Origin: Corylus avellana
Lineage: Eukaryota; Streptophyta; Magnoliopsida; Fagales; Betulaceae
Assembly: GCF_901000735.1 (NCBI RefSeq)
Contig: NC_081547.1
Coordinates: 27,515,382 to 27,579,381, forward strand
Reading direction: 5' to 3'
Length of the DNA: 64,000 nucleotides
How positions within the stretch are numbered: position 1 is the stretch's first letter; each line of letters starts with the position of its first letter. Shown in pieces: positions 22,856-34,218 of this stretch. The position numbers were made by a program, and so were the translations under genes. The notes beneath the pieces were generated by a model, which was given only the letters and a program-made list of their open reading frames with translations, was not told the origin of the DNA and did not search any database.

Positions 22856-23088
22856 GAGCCTGTTTCAGATTGCATTTGAGAAATAAAGCTTTTAAGTCCA
22901 AAAGAGCTTTTGGGCAAAAGCTTCAGTTTTAAGCTTTTGCCAAAAATGCATTTTTGTCATTTTTAGGCTTTTTGAACCCTTAAAAGCGCTTTTAATTTTT
23001 TTACTAAACGAATACTTTTTTTCTTCAAATTGACTTTTTGAGTGTTAAAAGGACTTTTAAACCCATCAAACACAATCCCAAACAAGTC
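22856..23088. mobile_element. MITE
   Basis: The left end 'gagcctgtttcagattgcat' and the right end, read as its complement 'ggacttgtttgggattgtgt', are an imperfect inverted repeat. The inside has 'cttttaa' phrases in both orientations. This end sequence is common among plant MITEs. No clear target duplication. Confidence 0.5.
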
Positions 23089-23254
23089 CTAATACTACCA
23101 AACTTTATCTTCATCTACTATCAGAAGCAAACAACGTGGTTGGTTTACTCTAACAAATTATAATAGATTATTCTAGATTAGCCAATAAAAGAAGCACACA
23201 CCTATATATATTATACCAATTAATTATATAATAAAAAAATAAATAAAAATTTGA

Positions 23255-23657
23255 GAACTTTAGTAACATGTCAAAGTTAAAATGGTGACGTGTCAACTTT
23301 GATACGTTACCAATTTTAAAAAATAAATAATAAATAAATAAAAATTTGAGAACTTTAGTAACGTGTCATAGTTGACATGTCACCAAATGGTAACGTGTCA
23401 AATTTGACACGTTACCAAATCGAAAACCGAAAAAATAAATAAATAAATAAAATTTTGGTAACTTTAGTAACGTGGCAAAGTTGACACGTTACTAAATAAT
23501 AACGTGTCAAATTTGACACATCACCAAATAGTGAAGTGTCAACTTTGACACGTTACCAAAGAATTTAGTAACGTGTGAGAAACTGCCACGTCATCAAATA
23601 GTGATATGTAAAAAAATCATATGCTGTAGACACGTGACTTACTAAAAATGTTGTAGT
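23255..23657. mobile_element. CACTA-like element end with subterminal repeats
   Basis: The right end read on the minus strand is cactacaacatttttagtaa. Inside are at least ten copies of an 'agtaacgtgtcaaagttgac' type motif in both orientations, the arrangement expected of CACTA subterminal repeats. A left terminus was not found, so it is a fragment or its start is decayed. Confidence 0.6.
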
Positions 23658-24436
23658 GTGAACAACGAATTTGAGTACTTCTTTGTTGCTTTTCTCTCCA
23701 CATTACCAGCTAGCTACAACTAAACCAGTCCTTGCTATTTCTCTTATGATAATGCTTACTTTAAATATTTTTTTTTTAAAAAAAATTGCACATTTAGGCT
23801 ATTATTAGGCTCAAAATCCAATGTTTTTCCATGTGAATCACTGTTTTATAAGTTTTTTTTTTTTTTTTGTCATTTTAGAAAATATTTGTTTTCACGACTT
23901 AGTAAGGATCCTTATTTTGATTGGTAGTTTGATTTTATATGTAAAAAAATAGTTTAACACTTCGAGTTTGAATAAGAATTCAATATTTTCAGTCTTTCTC
24001 TATTTACCTTGGGTGGGGATCCAGATTCCTTCCAATTGGAAAGAAATTTGAGATTCTTCAATTGTTAATCGTGACTATTTATTTTAAATTTAATGGTCTA
24101 TAAAATCATTTAAATCTCGGTAAAATAAAAGTTAGCATTTAATGCCTCGGTTATATAAAAGTAGCTGGCATTTTATAGACTTTTAAATTTAAAATGAAAT
24201 GCCACGATTAATAATTAAAAAATCTTCAATTTCTCTTCAATTGGAGGGAATCTCAATTCCTTGGGTGATTAGGGTTTTTTCTCAACTCCATTCAAAACTT
24301 TTCTCTATTCCTGACTCACCTTACAACTTTCAGGCAAGTTTCTATTTTATTATCCTACGCGTCAGAACAACCATAATTTCACTCGATTGGCGTCACAAAA
24401 ACCTTCATACTAAGAATTGCCAAAATAATACTTAAT

Positions 24437-24545
24437 CGCTTTCAAGAGATAATTCAATCGGCTGGAACCATGCCTAATAAAACAGAAGTCATTAGTTTGA
24501 ATCTCTCATTCCCCTCTTGTGCGGACATGTCAAAATAATAATAAT
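24437..24545 (+). mobile_element. tRNA-derived SINE (L5 flank copy)
   Basis: This is the orthologous copy of the SINE at 6789-6904, at the same site with the same aataatacttaat duplication (24424-24436 and 24546-24558) and a shorter (taa)n tail. Confidence 0.75.
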
Positions 24546-24732
24546 AATAATACTTAATCAATTAGTTCATCTATATATGTAAAAGATGCTCAGACTGGTA
24601 CATACAAATTATAACAGATATTCATTCATAATTCTCCACGGATTATATCATCCTCTTACATAAGAAAACATAATGATTGTCTGATCAAAAGAGCCAGATT
24701 GAGGCTAGCTAGCTTCCAGCTGGCACATATTT

Positions 24733-25552
24733 CTATCCCGCGGTTAATTTCTTTCGTCCAAAGAAATTCCGTTTGTCGAAAAAATACATAACAAGAGTAA
24801 CCATCGCAGATATTGGATCCCCGTAAATCGCTTGAATAATGAGGGTTAGAACCACTGTTATGTCCTTACCAACCTTTACGGCCTTTTGGGTTACTTCCAA
24901 TAGCAAGTTTCTTGTATTTGTTCCATCTCTTTGTTGGTCGAATTTCTTGACAAGTAATTCTTTCACACATTTCACATGGTAACAGTATTCGTTGCCACAA
25001 GTGGAGACATAAGCCCAACCCTTAATCTTTTTGGAGATTTTCTTTCTTTGGCAAATTAGGCACTTGGATTGAGCCTTTTCCTTTAGCTCTAGATTGGTGA
25101 TCACCCCATTATTAGTACTCAACCCCTCACTAGTCTTGTTCCTTGGGAGCCTGAAACAACATGGGTGAAGGACAAGCTCTTTGGTCGGAACAAAAAGCTC
25201 CACGAATGCATTTTTCTTACGCGGGCAGTACTGGTACCTGTACCCTTGGACATTCATCCCACATGCAACGCAAGATCCAACATTCACTGGTGGAGACCGC
25301 AGATGAAATTCGAACTGGACATTCTCGAAGAATAATGAGTGCTTGATGCCGGTGATGGGGTTTGTACTTGAAGATAAATTTCTGCATTCCTCGTGAACTT
25401 TGAAGTTAGTACCGCAGCTCCCGACACACTGGTAAAATGACCCAAACCCTATTTCTTTACAGCCAGCACACCTATAAAATGTTCTGGTATTCGTTTTAAG
25501 TACAAGCCGGTGATTGTGGGCATCGTCTAAGACGGTTGGAGTGCAACAGATC
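24733..25552 (-). CDS. DC1-domain protein, locus L5, large exon intact but first exon broken
   Basis: The large exon is open for 272 codons from acceptor tgctcactgtccag (exon starts 25552) to TAG at 24733. The DC1 unit shows NHRLVLK, CAGC, YQC, then VHEEC. The second block begins SCVACG, the third has CLIC and CYHVKC, and a hydrophobic C-terminus (VVLTLIIQAIYG, AMVTLVMYFF) ends in a basic tail. It is the closest relative of L2. Its presumed first coding exon (ATG at 25839) has a 4-bp insertion and stops after about 21 codons, and the promoter region upstream of the 5' UTR exon (donor side 26506) is replaced by LTR-like sequence. There is no in-frame ATG at the start of the large exon. It is probably a pseudogene, unless a different first exon is used. 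Confidence 0.6.
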
Positions 25553-26084
25553 CTGGACAGTGAGCAAAAAGATAGATAAATTCGGAGTTTGATGATCTAA
25601 TGAATAAGATTTCTTAAGGAGACTCACACTAGTTTAGACTTGATTAATTTGATCATACTGCAATATATACGTTGATATATATACCATTTAATCCGAAAGA
25701 TTTTGACAGAATTATTTTTGACTAATTATTCACACTCACGATATTTTTTTTTTTAACATGTATATTCCAATTAACAAAAATAATTGCTAATAATATTCTT
25801 GAAAATATTTGATATATACCCAAAACTGGAATTCGCCATGTGAAGAACAAAATGGTGATGCAGTGGTTGTTAGCTTGGTAACGTACAGTAACACAATTTC
25901 TGCAAACAAAAAACGAAAAGCTCAGTAAAAATACAAATATAAGCAGATTCCAAGCCAGACGAGATTCTTCCTTTTCTTCCTCTAGATCTTGTTATGCATG
26001 CGAAATGTTTGCCTTAATTATACAAGTATGCGTAGGCTTTGAACACCTCCGTAATTTGGTTAAAAAAAGTGGTTTCCCTATCCT

Positions 26085-26290
26085 TACGTGGAAGTGACCG
26101 GCCGAACCATTTTCAATGGTCAAAACCATCCCCAAACTCTTGGAGGTGGCCTTCCCCTTCCATTTGGCCTATGTAAGTGGTTGAAGCTATTTTCTATGAC
26201 CAACCTAGTGGTGGTTCGACTATTCCTTTTGACCGACTTGAGGCAGCCAAACCACCCATAATTATTGAGAATGGTTCAGCCACTTTCAAA
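26085..26290. other. MITE-like insertion in the L5 5' UTR intron
   Basis: Contains 'ggtggttcgac', 'aaaccaccc' and 'gaatggttcagccac' phrases in alternating orientation; related phrases occur at 59120-59230. The ends are not defined. Confidence 0.35.
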
Positions 26291-26326
26291 ATAACAAATG
26301 AGAGTAGCCAAAACGACACATAAGAA

Positions 26327-26330
<4 letters not shown>

Positions 26331-26377
<47 letters not shown>
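26331..26377. repeat. (TA)n microsatellite
   Basis: About 23 TA units without interruption, inside the L5 5' UTR intron. Confidence 0.95.
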
Positions 26378-26381
<4 letters not shown>

Positions 26382-26559
26382 TAATTTGTAACAACGTGTT
26401 CTTGAGAAAACAGAGCAAAAATGAGTGAATAAATGATATTAAAATTAAGGCATCCAAAAAAACTTAAGTACATACAAACTAATTAAGCTCTTATAATTAA
26501 CTCACCAGGATGATTCCAAAGCCGCCACGCGAGATTCTTCCCTTGTATGGAGAGAAGTA

Positions 26560-26830
26560 ACAAGAAAAGAACTAACAAATGGAAACTAGAGAACTTCAGG
26601 AATTGAAAGAAGGAATCTTGCTGATTGTATTAGTTGCTCGTGTAACTTCATTACAGATCGAGGAGTATATATAGTATGTAAACTAATCTAACTAACTTAC
26701 AAATCCAACTGTAAGTTTAACTAATAGCTAACTAAATGCAACTAAGTTAACTATATTAGTTTGTTAGTTAGAAGCTAAGACCAAGTGTATATATAAATAT
26801 ATATATATTATCCGACCTTTTTAAAAAATC
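26560..26830 (-). mobile_element. Possible LTR fragment upstream of L5
   Basis: It shows repeated 'aactaac' and 'ctaacta' phrases and a 'tatatatag' before 'taatctaactaacttac', a texture typical of Copia-type LTRs in plants. No TG...CA ends or target duplication were defined. It sits where L1, L4 and L6 have their TATA box. Confidence 0.35.
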
Positions 26831-26839
26831 ATAAAATCA

Positions 26840-27123
26840 ACCAATGAAAATCCAAAGCCACGCGAGATTCTTCCGCAAGTGCAAGTACAGCAATCAATAG
26901 TAAATAGCCTCAGTCCAACTCCTTGTGTAATTTCCTTGCCATGGCAATTTAGGCACTTTGATGCGACCACCTCTACGAGGAGTTTTGCACAAGTATTAAT
27001 AGAGAATATTTTAGGTATGGCTGGAGAAGCTCTCCTAACACAATTATTATCGTTCTTGCTGCATGTACGTATACGGACAAAGAGATTCTTTTCAACGAGT
27101 TTTTACTGGGATTACTTATATTG
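26840..27123. repeat. Duplicated DC1 upstream block, short copy
   Basis: This is homologous to about 3940-4080 and 33110-33230 (phrases 'cacgcgagattcttccgcaa', 'cactttgatg', 'gaggagttttgcacaa'), then breaks off. No gene. Confidence 0.6.
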
Positions 27124-27369
27124 GTTGTGTTTGGCAAAAGACCAGACCGGACCTAAAATTTTAAAAAATTCTTCTCAAAATTAATCTTAATATTTTTACT
27201 TTTTATATCACATCAATAACTTTTTATTACTATTTAAATAAAAAAAAATCATTACAAAACAAATTTTTTTACTTTTTTATACGAAACATTTTTTTTTTTT
27301 TTTCATATCAATTAAATATGCTACAATACTATTTCACTCCCTTTTTTTCATTTCATTGCCAAACACAAC
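27124..27369. mobile_element. MITE with 14-bp perfect inverted ends
   Basis: gttgtgtttggcaa at 27124-27137 and its exact reverse complement at 27356-27369 enclose 246 bp of AT-rich sequence. Inner phrases are shared with the element at 8402-8662. Confidence 0.75.
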
Positions 27370-27815
27370 GAACAGGAGAGACTCTTACGTGGGGACTGCT
27401 GGTAGGAGAGATTTGCATAAAAGGAATGTAGGTAGATGACACATGAGGAGACGCAGGTCTTGCGGGGGGTCTCTTAGGCGTGAGAGACCGAGAATGTGTA
27501 GGCAAGTGAGACAAAAAAAATTCAGATAATGGAGAAGAATTTTGTGTGAAGGACCGTGTAGACGAAGACTTGTTGGGCAAAGGAGACAAAATAGGAGATA
27601 ATTTTCACTGAAGGACCGTGTAGCAGGTGGAGATATGTAATGGAGCCAAAATAGGCTCAGATGATGGAGAGGAATTGTGAGCGAAGGACCGTGTATTGGT
27701 AGAGATATGTGAGATAAAGGTGACACGGTTTTTGAAGACGAACCTTGGAGATGATGACTTGTTGTGCAAAGGAGATTCTAGTGGAGACCCATTGGGCAAA
27801 GAGGAGGATGTGTTC
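27370..27815 (-). pseudogene. Decayed Ser/Pro-rich repeat-coding fragment
   Basis: Several overlapping minus-strand frames encode a repeated motif of the type RSF-x-NSSP-x-SE, and the DNA has repeats such as 'gaaggaccgtgta' at about 27550, 27610 and 27680. The repeats fall in different frames and there is no start or splice context, so this looks like a broken coding fragment rather than a gene. The parent protein is not recognised. Confidence 0.35.
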
Positions 27816-27825
27816 TAATATGTAT

Positions 27826-28314
27826 TTGTTCTAATTTTTGTGTTTAATTTAATAATTTATTTTCTAATTTTTTTAAAAAATTATTATTATTTTGTCCCAA
27901 TAAATTAGGCTTTGTTGTGCTTGTTTCCCCCCAAAAAAAACCTACAAAATCCCAAAAAAAAAATCCTAAAAAATCTTTGTCTTTCCCTTTTTGGGCTTAA
28001 AAAAATAAAAATCCAATGTTTAAAAATGTCCTAAAAATTTATTGTTTAAAAATGTCCTTAAAGTCCAATGTTTACAAATGGTATAAAAATTCAATATTTA
28101 AAAATGCCCTAAAAAAAAAGTTAAATTTTTTTTTAAAAAAAATTTATTTTATATATATACCCTAGTTACCTGGTTATAACTGGGTGCCAAAAACCGGAAC
28201 AGGTACCCTGTTACCCATTTTTTTCGACTCGTTTCAAAACTGATTTTTTGGTTACCGGTTGGTACCCATGTTTCCCGGTTTTATGATTTGTAACAGATTA
28301 TTTCTTACATCCCT
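27826..28314. mobile_element. Left-truncated copy of the ggggtgtaaa element
   Basis: This is homologous to about 9080-9463 with the same 'ccggttggtac' phrases; it ends acatccct before 'agttgttattagcc', as at 9465. The left third is missing. Confidence 0.55.
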
Positions 28315-29083
28315 AGTTGTTATTAGCCTGAAATGCATGCTCTCATGCTTGTCTGCTGTAGACGTACAATGTTGTCATTAATTGGTGAGCTTCAAGATTC
28401 CGTTTGGTACACTAAACTTGGCCAATTGTGACGGACTCCACACCGTGTTATTGAATCGTAGTAGACTTTTGAATCTGCGTTTGAGAGATCTAAAAATGTG
28501 TTTAATATTCAAAAAATTCGTTTGAAAAAAAAAAAAAAAAAAGTATTTGTCTGGTAAAAATAATTGAAAGCACTTTTAACTTTTAAGGGTCCAGAAAGCC
28601 TAAAATAGCCAAAATGTGAGGTTGAATTTTTATTTTTTAAAAAATAATAATTATTAAATTAGTGTATTTTGTAATTTTATAAACATTGTAGGGGTATAAG
28701 GGACATTTCACTCATAACCGTTTGATTTAATATTGAATTTGAACGGAATGATTGACATTGCAAACTTCTAAAAGATATTAATCCTAAATTGACATTTTTT
28801 TTAAAAAAACTTTTAAGTATATGATTGCAAAAGTTATATAAGATCATAAATAATAAGTGAAGTTTTTGTTTATTATAACAGATACTCACATATGCATAAT
28901 TCCCCGTGGATTATATATCCTCTTACATAAGAAAATGAAAAATTCTATACAAACTTCCACTTTTACGCTTCTTAGTACTTTTTTTTTTAACTTCCACTTT
29001 TACACTTCAAAGTACTTTTTTTTATTTTTTTTATTTGATTATTATTATTTTTTTTTATTTTTTTTTTAAGATAGAAACACTTC
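28315..29083. repeat. Distal 3' flank of L6
   Basis: This is homologous to 9464-10169 and, inverted, to 13034-13785. No gene. Confidence 0.7.
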
Positions 29084-29734
29084 AAGCATTTTCAGTAGCA
29101 TTAGGTATTTTACCTAGTAAAAAAGTACAATTCTTTACTTTAGCTATTGTTTTTTCACTACACACTCTAACAGATTATCTATTTCATTCTCTACTTGCTT
29201 TAAAATATTATTTCTCATTCTTTTTTTATTATACTATTGCCAACATTTAATTAAAGGGAAAAACAAACACATATATAGAAATCATTTATAAAAACAAAAA
29301 TAAACACATATGATGAACATTCATCACACATGCAAGTACTAATTCTTAAAATTAATAATAAATAAATTTTTCCAACCAACTGCAATTAATTTGTTTCCAT
29401 CTGTGTGTTTCCATGAAATAAATTTTTTCTGCATTCAATTTTTTCATCCAACTGTGTGAAGAAATTTTGTAAGCGAGAGAGATAAATTTTGTGTTTGAGA
29501 GAGAGACGTAGCAGATGTGAAGAGGTGTTCAGAAGAAATAAAAAATGTTAGATGAAAAAATGTGAAATAAAGAAACAAGAAACAAGAAATAAAAAAAATA
29601 AACAATATTTTATTTATCTAGCTAGAGTAGGAATATTGTAGTTATTCTAACTAATGACAAGCTACTCTATTGAAACTTAAAAAGGAGCAATAATAACCAA
29701 TATTAATCTTTTAGCTAAGCTGCTGGAGATGCTC
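29084..29734. mobile_element. MITE, 'gagatgctc' family, L6 copy
   Basis: The right end gctgctggagatgctc is inverted relative to the decayed left end agcattttcagtagc. It is about 650 bp and non-coding. Confidence 0.65.
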
Positions 29735-30302
29735 TCTTTAATGTTCATTTGCTACGTCAGCTTTTCACTGCAAATCTTTTTTTTATATTTTTCGGTAAGA
29801 ACAACTTCAGTGCAACAGAACAGATTACAGAGGAAAGATACAGGGAAAGACAAAATAAAAATAAAAGAACAACACAATAACCCAAAGACTACAAGCACCT
29901 TAACTCTCTCTTTTTAATCACATATGCTTACTCTCTCTTTCTACTGGCTACTGCGGCAACATTAGAAACGCATTTAGGAAAGTGAGAATACTGTAGCATT
30001 TCTCTTGGGCAATTTTTGGGAATCCAATATTAGCATTTTTTTAACAAACGGAAGAAAAAAAAAAAATTGAATATAAATAAGTGCCGCTGGGAGCCTCAGA
30101 TATGGCTCTTTGATCGGACCATGATTATATTTTCTTAGAGAAGATTAACAATCGCAGATATTGGATCCCCGAAAATTGCCGAAAGAATGAGCATTAGAAC
30201 CGCTTTAATAATCTTCTTACCAACATCCTCACCAACCTTTAAGCCTTTCGCTTTACTTCCAACTGTAAGCTACTTCTATGACTTTGATGCTCGAATTTCT
30301 TG

Positions 30303-31167
30303 TCAACCGGTTCTTTTGGCACATTTCACATGGCAACAGTATCCGTTGCCACAAGTGGAGACATAAGCCCAGCCCTTAATCTCTTTTGAGATTTTCTTTC
30401 TATGGCAAATTAGACACTTCGATGGGGCCTTTCTATTTAGCTGTAGATTCATCCCTTCATGAGTTTTTGTACTAGGGAGATTGAAACAACAAGGGTGCAG
30501 CACACGTGGTTTGGTCGGAAGAAAACACTCTAGGCATGCATTTTTCTCAGGCGGAGAGTAGTGGTACCTGAACCCTTGGACAGCCTTCCCACATGCAACA
30601 CATGATCCAACGTGCTGATCTGGAGATTCCTTATGAAATATGAACACGGTATTCCTGGAGAATAATGAGTGCGTGGCGGTGGAGCCGTCGGCCGAAGATA
30701 AATCTTTGCATTCCCTGTGAAGTTGATAGTTACAGCTCCTTTCGACACACTTGTAAGATGGCCCAGACCCTATTTCTTTACAGCCATCACACTTGTAAAG
30801 TGCTCTTGGATTCCTTATAAAACTAAGCGGGTGTTCGTGATCTTCTACGAAGGTTGAATTGCAACAGGTCCAGCAGCTGCTACAGGAAGCAAAAAAGATT
30901 GATAAATTCGGCGTTTTATGATCTAATATTGAATAAGATTTCTTAAGGAGACTCACACTTTAGACTTGATTAATTTGATCATAATGTAATATATCATGTT
31001 GATATACCATTAATTAATCCAAAAGGTTTGGACAGATTTATGTTTTACTAATTATTCACACTTACGATATTTTTTTAACATGTGTATATATTCCAACAAA
31101 AATAATTGCTAATAATATATATCCTTGAAAATATTTGCATTTGATACCCAAAACAGGAATTCGCCAT
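30303..31167 (-). pseudogene. DC1 locus L6, pseudogene nearly identical to L3
   Basis: The large exon (30303-30876) matches L3 over its full 574 bases, with one amino-acid difference seen (V for L before EDHEHPL). It has the same extra base after VKCAK that ends the protein at 30303. The first exon (ATG at 31167) has lost two bases in a TA run, so it reads to a stop after ...NIYTC and cannot join in frame. The downstream tail to about 30140 has the same second frameshift as L3. A TATA box (31624-31632) and 5' UTR exon (donor side 31523) remain. Both exons are damaged, so I call it a pseudogene. Confidence 0.7.
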
Positions 31168-31767
31168 GTGAAGAACAAAATGGTGATGCAGCGGTTGTAC
31201 GTACAGCAACAAAATTTCTGCAAACAAATTAAATAGGAAAAGCTCAGTAAAATATTTATTGTACAAATTCATATAAGCAGATTCGAATCCATACGAGATT
31301 CTTCCTTTTCTTCCTCTATCTTGTTATATATGCTTGCTAATTAAGGCATGCATGCGAAATGTTTGTCTGTTAATTTGGTTAAAAAAAGTGGTTCGCCTAT
31401 CCTTTAGACTAGCTTGGAAGCGACAGAATCATTTTCAATAGCCAAATGGGGTGGTTAAAAAACAGAAGTATATACAAATTATTAGACAAATTAATATAAG
31501 CTCTTATATATAATTAACTCACCAGGATGATTCCAAAGCCACGCGATCGAGATTCTTCCCTTGTATGGAGAGTAGGATGAAGAAGACAGTAAGAAATGAT
31601 TAAAAGTTTCACAGTTTGTATGTCTTTATATACATACAAAATGAAGACATAGTCCAACATATGACTGCGAGCGTGTTAACTTGGAAATTGGGGTGTACGT
31701 GTAGACTTCATTTGTAGTATATATCCACAAGTCACTCATGGAAGTACCTTTAACATTTTCCCTCAAC

Positions 31768-32863
31768 CAGGGCCGACTCAACATATTTTGGGGCCTTAGG
31801 CAAAACTTTAAAATTGGGCCTAAATTTTTTTTTTTTTAAGTAACAAATTTTTTTTTTTAATTCAATTTTTTCTTTTTTAAAGTAAAATATATATATAACA
31901 TTTTCATTATCTTCTAATTCTTTTTGATGAGTTTCATGTTCATTTATGAGTTTTTCACCTAAATGATCCTCAATATTTTGTTTATTGCTAATAACAAATT
32001 TATTTAGAGCTCCTTTTTTAAATTCAATCAATTTGTCCTTTTTTTTTTTTTTTTTTTTTTAAAGTTTTTCATATCCAGATGCATATTTTCTAGTAGACAT
32101 GTTTAATTAAAAATACTAACAAATTAAACAAACACGATTTATCAAAAAAAAAATTATGACTATAATAAAATAAATGACAAAAATAGAACAATAGAACCTG
32201 ATTTGGCAAAAGAATTATGAAGCAGTTCTTGGAGATAGGACAAGAGACTTAGTCACTCGGAGTCGGAGAGGAAGAGAAAATGATGAGATAGGCAGAGAAG
32301 AAAAACTCAGAAAAGAGCAAGCAAAGAGGAGAGGTAAAGTGGAAAATAAAGAGACTGATATTTAAAATGCCCATGGTTGACAGCAGTTTATATTTTTGGC
32401 TCTTGACTTTTCCTAGATGGCTAAATAATAAATAGAAAATAAATGGTAATATTTTATTACTAACGTTTATATTTTCTCATCAAAAACAAAAAATTTCTAT
32501 AAAGAGGGCAAGAGGATGAATGAATGATGTAGGTGTGTACTGTAGCGTCAGGCGTGTACTGTAGCATCAGGAGCTTTAGGGAATTGGCGTAATGATGTAT
32601 AAGGCATTAATGCTTTGTCCTTTTTTAATTTATTTTTTGAATTATTTTTAAAATTTATAGTAAGCTTATTAATTGGGGTCTTATTAAATTGAGGCATTAA
32701 ATTTGGATAAAAAATTTTTTTAGGCCCTATTAAATAACATTTGGGCCTTCAATTTTTTTTGGGGTCAAAAATAAATTTTTTTTATTTTTTTTATTTTTTT
32801 TAACTCAAAATAAATTGTTTAGGCCTTATTAAATTGGGGGCCCTAGGGCCTGAGCCGGCCCTG
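31768..32863 (-). mobile_element. hAT element with 8-bp target duplication and transposase N-terminal remnant
   Basis: The ends are cagggccgactca and tgagccggccctg, a 13-bp inverted repeat with one mismatch, flanked by the perfect 8-bp duplication ccctcaac (31760-31767 and 32864-32871). On the minus strand from about 32100, an ATG starts MSTRKYASGYEKL, then a poly-Lys stretch, then DKLIEFKKGALNKF. This resembles the N-terminus of plant hAT transposases annotated as zinc finger MYM-type or TTF-type. The rest of the transposase is absent, so the element is an internally deleted derivative. Its insertion site is intact in the L1 and L4 copies. Confidence 0.85.
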
Positions 32864-34149
32864 CCCTCAACTTGGGGTGTACTTAGCTAGACTAATCTAT
32901 AGTTCTACTTGTTTACTTGTAAACTGCTTGTTTTCACGTTTGTTTATTTCTATAATTCTATACGCATTTAATTGTTGTCGTTTAACGTTTTAAGTAAAAG
33001 ATGTGGATCAGAAAACCTTAATTTGCAGAAACAGCTTGCTCAACAACAGTTTTTTACGTGTGTTTATATATATATATCGGACCCTTTTTAAAAATCATAA
33101 AATCAACCAATGAAAATCCAAAGCCACGCAAGTGCAGCAATCAATATAGTAAATAGCCTCAGTCCGACTCCTTGTGTACTTAATTTCTTTGCCATGGCAA
33201 TTTAGGCACTTTGATGAGACCACATGCATCATGGCATCTATTTATGACACATCCTGGCATTTTTTAAGAGCAAAACTTCCATTAATATTTTTGGTCAAGT
33301 TCATCAGATTGAGTCATAAAAAACTATCTTCTAATTAACAATTAGATGACTTATCATTTCGAAATTAAGTATCTTACATTATAGAAAAAAAAAAAAAAAA
33401 AAAAAGGACATGAGTAAAAGACTTTTATGGTTTTCAATTAAATTTTAATTGTTTTGGTAAGTTAAAGACTTCTTTGGATAAGTAATTTCTTTTATGTATT
33501 TGACTTATAAAGCAAAATAACTATTAAAAGATAAAGTGAAAAAGGCAGTAGATATATATATATATACTCCCATCATGTCTTGATCAAATCAGGTAAAGAA
33601 ACTAACCATAATGTCTTAACCATTAATTTCAGGACTCACTCGACTTATCTTCAGTCTTAATTAACCATATTATGTAAAGGAAGATGTCTCACACGTGCAT
33701 GCCAAACAAAAAGAAGAAGACTTTTGACTAATGACTCGGTCACCTGTGTTACGACAAACTGATCATGTCGCATTCATGCTTCTCTTTTTCGACGTCATTT
33801 TTTGTTTAAAATTAATTATTAAGTTTTAAAAAATTATTCATGATAAAATCTCACTCCAATATTAATTTCTTAGGAACTAAGTTGTATGAATTTTTTTAAT
33901 ACAATTTCTAAAAATATTACGCGAGAAACACATGTTTTTTTACATTAATTTTATTAAAAAAAAATATTGTAAGAATCATATGTTATTAAAAAAAAAAATT
34001 GATTTTCATATATTAAGGGACGTACGTGTGGCACTTTTAGATACTGGGTCGAAAGAAAGTTTTGTGCAAGCCAGATGGTAGCACGTACTATTAAAAAAAT
34101 GTATTTCTTATATGTTAAGGGACACGTATAAATAAAATGGCTATGTTGA

Positions 34150-34151
<2 letters not shown>

Positions 34152-34216
<65 letters not shown>
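34152..34216. repeat. (AC)n(AT)n microsatellite
   Basis: About 15 AC units followed by about 17 AT units. The minus-strand frame with Ile/Tyr and Cys/Val runs is produced by it. Confidence 0.95.

Positions 34217-34218
<2 letters not shown>

Noticed and set aside
26331..26377. (TA)n run as a possible regulatory signal
   Set aside because: A plain microsatellite within an intron; nothing more is supported.
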